Assembly: GCF_003989825.1 (NCBI RefSeq)
Contig: NZ_RZHE01000006.1
Span: forward strand, 620,001-684,000
DNA: 64,000 nucleotides
DNA from: Vreelandella populi
GTDB lineage: Bacteria; Pseudomonadota; Gammaproteobacteria; Pseudomonadales; Halomonadaceae
Reading direction: 5' to 3'
Of this stretch, positions 58,994 through 64,000 are shown one piece after another. The position numbers were made by a program, and so were the translations under genes. The notes beneath the pieces were generated by a model that saw only the letters and a program-made list of their open reading frames with translations, had not been told where the DNA came from and searched no databases. How positions within the stretch are numbered: position 1 is the stretch's first letter; each line of letters opens with the position of its first letter.

Positions 58994-59444
58994 GCGCCCG
59001 CGACATTAATAGCGCGTCTTCACGCCCGGTAGCGCCTTGCACTGCCGGGTAGTAGTTTTTGCGCTGCCCATCCTGGCTAAACCCCAAGCGTTGATAGAGG
59101 CCGATAGCGGCCCCATTGCTTGCACGCACTTCAAGCAGCACACGCTCGCTTTGCCATTCGCTAGCCTTTGCCAGCACCGAATGTATGAGTTCGCGCCCCA
59201 CACCTTGATGACGACAAGCAGGCAGTACGCCAATGGCCTGAAGCTCCGCATCAAAAGGCAGGCGGACAAGCACCGCATAGCCTATCAGCACCTCTTCCTG
59301 AAAACGTCCCAGAACACAGCTGTGACTGCCCGTCTCAGCGCCGGCTAGCGCCTCTTTCAGCAAGGCATCGCTTACGCCACTCTGCGCCTGTGCTTCAAGC
59401 GCTACCAGCGCGGCGTAGTCGCTTGCCTGCAGTTCAGTTGTCAC
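58986..59444 (-). CDS. rimI: Ribosomal protein S18-alanine N-acetyltransferase
   Basis: About 152 residues of the GNAT fold (E. coli RimI 148). LIGYAVLVRLPFDAELQAIGV and the acetyl-CoA loop ACRHQGVGRELI, then LLEVRASNGAAIGLYQRLGF and GQRKNYYP, match RimI. The start is placed at GTG 59444, which has AAAGG eight bases upstream; a GTG at 59462 lacks a ribosome site. Either way it overlaps the end of the upstream psi-like gene, so they are coupled. Confidence 0.92.
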   Translation of the reverse strand: MTTELQASDYAALVALEAQAQSGVSDALLKEALAGAETGSHSCVLGRFQEEVLIGYAVLVRLPFDAELQAIGVLPACRHQGVGRELIHSVLAKASEWQSERVLLEVRASNGAAIGLYQRLGFSQDGQRKNYYPAVQGATGREDALLMSRALS

Positions 59445-60282
59445 TTGGCTGGCCTTTGTCACGGCGCTGCCGCTGTTGGGCCAACTCGGTTAATGAAGGC
59501 CAAAGGTCGCGCTTGGCATCACCATTTCGCAACAGGCTTTCAAGCGTCGGCCCTTGCCATACCGGTAGCGCCAGCGTTTGACTGTGTATGCCCTGAATGT
59601 CCAATACGCGCAGCGTATCTGCAGCGCTCTGATCGTGCTCATCCCCCCACCAGAGAACGCGCTCCAGCGCCCACTGGTTTCGGCTTCCGCTACCCGCAAT
59701 AAACGCGAAAAGCCCTTCTCTGGCCTCTTCAAGCGGCTCTTCCACGGCAAAGGCATTGTCCATGGGCGGCCATTTAAAACGCATGATGTCAGGTAGCGTG
59801 CCCTGATCAATACCTAACGCGTACAAGATATTGCCAAGCAGGCGCTGCGCCTGAGGCGTTATCTCACCGGGGTGCAGGCTCAGCCAGCGGTTGGCGATAC
59901 ACACGCAGGAAAGCGTAAAGTGCAGCGGTTTGGCAGGCGCGGCAGGTGGCGAATTAGGCTCTGGCTCAACGGTTTTTTCAACTGTTTCAACTGCTGCCTT
60001 AGGGGCAAGCTCATCCTGCGCTGTCTGGCCAAGCAGAGCACGCACTGCTGAAGGTGACGCCACTGGCACGGCTTCCTGAGCCTGCCTAACGGGTTCTACA
60101 CGCGCGGCTGACGCGTCGTCAAGCAGGGCTTGCAGACGCTCACGCGGGGGCGTTTTTTCCGGCGGCGTATCGTCCCATTCACAGGCTTCGGTAGCCAGGG
60201 CATTAGGCAGCTGGTAACGCGATGCCCAGGTGGTAATACCCATAGCGTCCAGATAGTGGCGTCTGGCAACCTCGGGTGTCAC
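59434..60282 (-). CDS. Probable DNA polymerase III psi subunit (cryptic HolD-like)
   Basis: A 282-residue protein upstream of rimI, where E. coli has holD and pseudomonads have a divergent psi subunit gene. It starts with ARRHYLDAMGITTWASRYQLP, then a ~90-residue Pro/Glu/Ala-rich linker, and a C-terminal globular part with SCVCIANRWLSL, RLLGNILYALGI, LPDIMRFKWPPMDNA, FAFIAGSGSRNQWALERVLWW (abridged: GSGSRNQWALE) and DEHDQSAADTLRVLDIQGIHSQ. The last part looks like the uracil-glycosylase-like fold of HolD. The GTG at 60282 overlaps the bolA stop (GTGA). An upstream GTG at 60339 would start inside bolA. The psi assignment rests on position and layout. Confidence 0.65.
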   Translation of the reverse strand: MTPEVARRHYLDAMGITTWASRYQLPNALATEACEWDDTPPEKTPPRERLQALLDDASAARVEPVRQAQEAVPVASPSAVRALLGQTAQDELAPKAAVETVEKTVEPEPNSPPAAPAKPLHFTLSCVCIANRWLSLHPGEITPQAQRLLGNILYALGIDQGTLPDIMRFKWPPMDNAFAVEEPLEEAREGLFAFIAGSGSRNQWALERVLWWGDEHDQSAADTLRVLDIQGIHSQTLALPVWQGPTLESLLRNGDAKRDLWPSLTELAQQRQRRDKGQPSDN

Positions 60283-60587
60283 TGGCCGCCGCCACGGCAG
60301 TTGGGGGAGTCTGGGCGTTCGCCGCCCCGTGCCTGCCACTCCTTCGGCGTATAGAGATGTAATGCCAGGGCATGCACCGGGCCCGACAGTTCGTCGGCCA
60401 GCAGGGCATAGATTTTCTGATGGCGTTTAACCGGCATCAGGCCATCAAAGCTGTCGCTTACCAGCGTCACTTTAAAATGGGTTTCGGAGTTGGCGGGCAC
60501 ATTATGCATATGGCTTTCGTTTTCCACACGCAGTACGTCAGGCGTTAGCGCCGTCAACTTCTGCTCGATTTGTGCTTGTACTGTCAT
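60279..60587 (-). CDS. bolA: BolA family transcriptional regulator/Fe-S partner
   Basis: A 102-residue BolA with the class II-KH-like fold. It begins MTVQAQIEQKLTALTPDVL and shows NESHMHNVPANSETHFKVTL (conserved His used with glutaredoxins to hold iron-sulfur clusters), FDGLMPVKRHQKIYALLADEL and VHALALHLYTPKEW. ATG at 60587 has GGAGA six bases upstream. Confidence 0.95.
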   Translation of the reverse strand: MTVQAQIEQKLTALTPDVLRVENESHMHNVPANSETHFKVTLVSDSFDGLMPVKRHQKIYALLADELSGPVHALALHLYTPKEWQARGGERPDSPNCRGGGQ

Positions 60588-60627
60588 GCAGGCTCTCCTC
60601 GACATTCAACGTTTTTATTGTACGCGC

Positions 60628-62031
60628 TTACTCGCCATCCGACGATGCCCGTCGCTCAACGAGCGCGCGCCGGGCATACGACATTCTTGAAAGACTCGCC
60701 AGCAGCGCAAGAAAGGACGTAGCCGCACCCAGCCACAGGGTGACCTGGATCGCCAGGCCAAGGGCCAAGGCCGCGCCCACCAAGGCGACACCAATCGACT
60801 GACCAACGGTGCGCACGGTACTCATCACCCCCGAGACGTTGGCGCTGCGTTCAGGCGGTAGGCTCGACATCATTTCACGGTTGTTAGGTGGCTGAAACAG
60901 GCCAAAACCGATCCCGCATAGCGCCGTGCGCCACAGGCTTTCCGCCACGCCCATCGTCTCATCCACCAGCGCCAGCGCCACTAGTCCAACGATCAATAGC
61001 CCAAGCCCAGTACTGGAAAGCACGCTGGGGTTGATGCGATCGGCAAGCCGACCTGCCAGCGGCCCCACCAACATAATGGCCAGCGGCCAGGGCGTAAACA
61101 GCCAGGCAGTTTCCAGAGGGGTAAAGCCCATCTGCTCCTGGTAGAAAAACGACAGCGCCACAAACGTCAGACCCTGTCCGATAAACGCAAGTCCTGAGGC
61201 GGAGACGGCTAGGGTAAAGCGTTTTTCTGCGAACACGCTCAGTGGCAGTAAAGGGTAAGGCGCACGACGCTGACGCGCAATAAAGCCAGCACCGCTTGCG
61301 ATGGAGAGAACGACCCAGGCACTCACCTGCCAGAAAGGTGCTGCGTGTCCTACGGCATCCATGGCCAAAAAGAAGCTTGCCAGCATCAGCATGGAGAGCA
61401 GCGCGCCCAGAAAATCAAAGCTGCCTTGGCGGGGTTTGTCTCGCGGCAGTGCGCGGTTAGCCAGCCATAGCGAGCACAGCCCCAACGGCAGATTGAGCGC
61501 AAACAGCCACGGCCAATCCACAAAGGAAAGAGTCACCCCACTGAGCGTCGGCCCAGCGGCATAACCACCTGCCACGACCAAGGCGCTTAACCCCAGCGCG
61601 CTACCCAGCAGGCGCGAAGGAAAGATGGCCCGGTAAAGCGAGGGACCGATCGACAGAGTCGCGGCCGCCCCCAGGCCTTGCAGCGCGCGAAACACTAACA
61701 ACATTTCCAGATTACGGGAAAGGGCCGCGCCCAGCGCCCCTACCATAAAGGTAGTCAGGCCAAACAGGTAAATGCGCCGCCGCGTCACAAGCTCGCTAAT
61801 CCCGGCGAACACTAGCAGGAAAGCGGCACACACCACCTGAAACATATTGGTGATCCATACCGCGCGAGACGCCGATGCGTCCAAATCCGCGGCGATGGTG
61901 GGCAGGGCAAGATTGATCATGGTGGTATCCACCACCGCCATCAGTGTGCCGGTAATCAGTGCCAGCACGGCCAAGGCACGTTCCGGCCCAGGCAAGCCGT
62001 CATCACCAGGACGAGTTTCAAACAGTCGCAT
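60628..62031 (-). CDS. MFS drug-efflux-type transporter (DHA2-like)
   Basis: A 467-residue integral membrane protein of the major facilitator superfamily, EmrB/QacA (DHA2) type. LMAVVDTTMINLALPTIAADL is motif D1 of that group. ITNMFQVVCAAFLLVFAGISEL follows, then VFRALQGLGAAATLSIGPSL and an antiporter motif C-like ALVVAGGYAAGPTLSGV. GPLAGRLADRINP resembles motif A in the second half. About 13-14 hydrophobic segments are seen. Such carriers export drugs or metabolites with proton exchange; the substrate is unknown. No MFP (EmrA) or regulator gene is next to it. Confidence 0.88.
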   Translation of the reverse strand: MRLFETRPGDDGLPGPERALAVLALITGTLMAVVDTTMINLALPTIAADLDASASRAVWITNMFQVVCAAFLLVFAGISELVTRRRIYLFGLTTFMVGALGAALSRNLEMLLVFRALQGLGAAATLSIGPSLYRAIFPSRLLGSALGLSALVVAGGYAAGPTLSGVTLSFVDWPWLFALNLPLGLCSLWLANRALPRDKPRQGSFDFLGALLSMLMLASFFLAMDAVGHAAPFWQVSAWVVLSIASGAGFIARQRRAPYPLLPLSVFAEKRFTLAVSASGLAFIGQGLTFVALSFFYQEQMGFTPLETAWLFTPWPLAIMLVGPLAGRLADRINPSVLSSTGLGLLIVGLVALALVDETMGVAESLWRTALCGIGFGLFQPPNNREMMSSLPPERSANVSGVMSTVRTVGQSIGVALVGAALALGLAIQVTLWLGAATSFLALLASLSRMSYARRALVERRASSDGE

Positions 62032-62064
62032 GGGTGGGGTGTTCCTAAACGAAACCACTAACGC

Positions 62065-62092
62065 GTTAAAACCGGCCTAAGCCGGTTTTAAC
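62065..62092. terminator. Terminator between acidic protein gene and MFS gene
   Basis: GTTAAAACCGGC-CTAA-GCCGGTTTTAAC is a perfect 12-base-pair stem with built-in A and T tracts. It lies 72 bases past the 62164 stop and ends that minus-strand unit before the MFS promoter. Confidence 0.75.
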
Positions 62093-62163
62093 GTCAACAA
62101 GCGCTCATGCCGTGAAGCCCTCAAGGAGCTTGCCAGGCAGGACGCACTAGGTAGCGCTGTACG

Positions 62164-62550
62164 TTAGTCCTGCTCGCTGTCGAGCAGCAACGCATCATCA
62201 ACATCAGAAATTTCCAGTGCCGTCTCATCATCCAGATCGATGGCGAGATAGCTATGCTCAACGCGTAGAAATTGCTGAAACAGCGACCAGTCAAGAGACT
62301 CTGGCCATTGGCGTTCATCCTCTTCCCAGGCACGCAGCTCAGTTTCAAGGATTTCGACATGACGGTCGCGCACGAAGGTTTCAAGCGCTTCCGGGGTGTC
62401 CATCTCAGGAATCAAGTAAATGGTACTTTCACGTTCGACGTCGTCCAGTGTCAGGTCGTCGTCTCCCATGGTGGGTTCCAGCGCATTGATCCAGTCCACG
62501 AAGGGCTGGGTCGGCCTGACGCTCAGAGCGGAGCGGTTAAGCAGTTTCAT
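62164..62550 (-). CDS. Acidic protein of unknown function downstream of lysS
   Basis: A 128-residue soluble, strongly acidic protein. It begins MKLLNRSALSVRPTQPFVDW and continues with INALEPTMGDDDLTLDDV, IYLIPEMDTPEALETFV, LETELRAWEEDERQWPESLDW, and ends in DVDDALLLDSEQD. Trp and acidic residues dominate; there is no signal, span or metal site. Small proteins of this type sit beside lysS in pseudomonads, with no known function. ATG at 62550 has GGAG seven bases upstream. Confidence 0.75.
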   Translation of the reverse strand: MKLLNRSALSVRPTQPFVDWINALEPTMGDDDLTLDDVERESTIYLIPEMDTPEALETFVRDRHVEILETELRAWEEDERQWPESLDWSLFQQFLRVEHSYLAIDLDDETALEISDVDDALLLDSEQD

Positions 62551-62613
62551 GGGATTCTCCTCGCCGTCGAAACGTTGACCATTATGGGCGCTAAAACGCG
62601 CCCTTACCAATTT

Positions 62614-64000
62614 TTAGTCTACTTCGGGGCGCATCGCCGGAAACAGCAACACATCACGGATGGAAGCGCTGTTGGTAAACAGCATCACCAACCGGTCGAT
62701 ACCGATGCCCTCGCCAGCGGTGGGCGGCATGCCGTACTCAAGCGCCCGCACGTAATCCGCATCATAGTACATGGCTTCCAGGTCGCCCGCGTCCTTCTCG
62801 GCAGCCTGTTCACGAAAGCGCTCGGCCTGGTCTTCAGCGTCATTAAGCTCCGAGAAGCCGTTGGCGATTTCACGCCCGCCGACAAAGAACTCAAAACGGT
62901 CGGTGACGAACGGATTGGCATCGTTGCGCCGCGCAAGCGGGCTGACTTCAGCCGGATACTCGGTAATGAACGTCGGCTGGTCGAGCTTGTGCTCGGCTAC
63001 TTCTTCGAAGATTTCCGTCTGGATCTTGCCCAGGCCCCAGCTATCTTTGACCTTGATGCCCAATTTCTGGGCCGTCGCGCGCGCTGCATCAAGGCTATCC
63101 AGATCAACATCGGTAATCCCGTCGCCGTGATCCAGAATCGACTGCTTGAGCGTCAAACGCTTGAACGGCTGACCGAAGTCGTAGCTGGCGCCCTGGTACT
63201 CAAGAGTGGTAGTGCCCAGCACTTCCTCGGCCGCCGTACGCAGCATGGCCTCGGTCATGTCCATCAGGTCATTGTAATCGGCATACGCCCAGTAGAACTC
63301 GACCATGGTGAATTCAGGGTTATGCCGCGTGGAAAGACCTTCGTTGCGGAAGTTGCGGTTGATTTCGAAGACCTTCTCAAAACCACCCACCACCAGGCGC
63401 TTCAGATAAAGCTCAGGCGCAATACGCAGGTACATATCCATACCCAGCGCGTTGTGATGGGTCACGAACGGACGCGCCGTGGCACCACCGGGAATCGCCT
63501 GGAGCATGGGCGTCTCCACTTCCATGAAACCACGCGTTTCAAAGAAACGTCGCATGGAGCTGATAACGGCCGCCCGTGTCTCAAACGCCTTACGCGACTG
63601 CGGGTTCATGATCAGATCCACATAACGCTGGCGATAGCGGGCTTCCTGATCGGTCAGGCCGTGGAACTTGTCCGGCAGCGGACGCAGGCTCTTGGTCAAA
63701 AGCTGGGCATCGACCATCATCACGTACAGGTCGCCCTTGCCGGATTTATGCACCGGGCCACGCGCCGCCACGATATCGCCGATATCCCAACCCTTGACGT
63801 CGCCCAGCACCTCTTCCGGCAGGCCTTTCTTATCCACGTACAGCTGGATCTGCCCCGCTACGTCCTGAATAACGATAAACGGGCCACGCTGGCGCATGAT
63901 ACGGCCCGCCACTGAGGCCTGGTGATCAAGCGCCTCAAGCTCAGCTTTGTCTTTATCGCCCAACAGGTCCTGCAGTTCGACGGTTAAGCTGTCGCGGCGA
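62614..64000 (-). CDS. lysS: Lysine--tRNA ligase, class II (5' end outside window)
   Basis: The last ~461 residues of a class II LysRS (E. coli 505). The N-terminal OB fold that binds the anticodon has [20 protein letters not shown]. The catalytic domain has motif 1 near [20 protein letters not shown], motif 2 [20 protein letters not shown], and motif 3 [15 protein letters not shown]. The frame stays open to base 64000; the start lies beyond the window. Downstream is the acidic unknown gene. Confidence 0.97.
   Translation of the reverse strand, partial: RRDSLTVELQDLLGDKDKAELEALDHQASVAGRIMRQRGPFIVIQDVAGQIQLYVDKKGLPEEVLGDVKGWDIGDIVAARGPVHKSGKGDLYVMMVDAQLLTKSLRPLPDKFHGLTDQEARYRQRYVDLIMNPQSRKAFETRAAVISSMRRFFETRGFMEVETPMLQAIPGGATARPFVTHHNALGMDMYLRIAPELYLKRLVVGGFEKVFEINRNFRNEGLSTRHNPEFTMVEFYWAYADYNDLMDMTEAMLRTAAEEVLGTTTLEYQGASYDFGQPFKRLTLKQSILDHGDGITDVDLDSLDAARATAQKLGIKVKDSWGLGKIQTEIFEEVAEHKLDQPTFITEYPAEVSPLARRNDANPFVTDRFEFFVGGREIANGFSELNDAEDQAERFREQAAEKDAGDLEAMYYDADYVRALEYGMPPTAGEGIGIDRLVMLFTNSASIRDVLLFPAMRPEVD

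Noticed and set aside
62586..62603. GGGCGC-TAAAAC-GCGCCC hairpin after lysS
   Set aside because: A six-base stem without a T-run on the minus strand, and close to the next gene. Likely not an efficient terminator.
62272..63915. Long plus-strand open frame of ~547 codons opposite lysS
   Set aside because: A shadow of the GC-rich lysS codons. LysS motifs on the minus strand are intact, and the antisense protein shows no recognisable domain.

Overview
The window is a gene-dense chromosomal segment of a GC-rich gammaproteobacterium. The gene order (bamA-skp-lpxD-fabZ-lpxA-lpxB-rnhB-dnaE-accA-tilS, glnD-dapC-dapD-dapE, ftsY-ftsE-ftsX-rpoH, bolA-psi-rimI) and the acidic, Asp/Glu-rich proteins resemble Oceanospirillales/Pseudomonadales, most likely Halomonas or a close relative. 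That assignment is inferred from synteny and protein character, not from a database search. I see no mobile element, prophage, CRISPR array, tRNA or rRNA gene. Nearly everything is core housekeeping.

Layout. Bases 1-6.4 kb: the end of valS, a PAP2 phosphatase, a META-domain lipoprotein with gloA, a DUF457-type membrane hydrolase, a two-domain lipoprotein, a DUF3087-like membrane protein and a DAHP synthase. Bases 6.39-7.0 kb: an unusual DAHP synthase leader on the minus strand. It has an aromatic-rich leader peptide with an attenuator-like terminator, then a second Tyr-rich small ORF whose stop overlaps the synthase start. Bases 7.0-12.8 kb: fre, ubiD, rho and divergent ppx. Bases 12.8-33.6 kb: one long minus-strand block that reads, in transcription order, rpsB, tsf, pyrH, frr, uppS, cdsA, dxr, rseP, bamA, skp, lpxD, fabZ, lpxA, lpxB, rnhB, dnaE, accA, tilS. 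It joins translation, isoprenoid and phospholipid precursors, outer-membrane assembly, lipid A and fatty-acid synthesis, and replication.

Bases 33.9-41.8 kb (plus strand): map, glnD, then the succinylase lysine/DAP pathway (dapC, a YffB/ArsC-like gene, dapD, dapE) and a coupled unknown gene. Bases 41.9-48.3 kb: a membrane-anchored cold-shock-domain protein, slyX, alanine dehydrogenase, a thioesterase, rlmI, mutM, rpmG, rpmB and radC. Bases 48.5-53.7 kb (plus strand): coaBC, dut, algC, argB, slmA and a small membrane protein. Bases 53.8-58.0 kb (minus): rpoH, ftsX, ftsE and an ftsY with a greatly expanded acidic Pro/Glu repeat. Bases 58.1-64 kb: rsmD, a short zapB, rimI, a probable cryptic psi (HolD-like) gene, bolA, an MFS transporter, an acidic unknown protein and the 3' part of lysS.

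No clearly novel multigene system is present. The strongest candidate for something undescribed is the tandem leader arrangement ahead of the DAHP synthase gene. Next come the cold-shock/membrane fusion, the FtsY repeat expansion, the cryptic psi candidate, and terminators placed inside the rpsB-tsf and lpxD-fabZ gene pairs.
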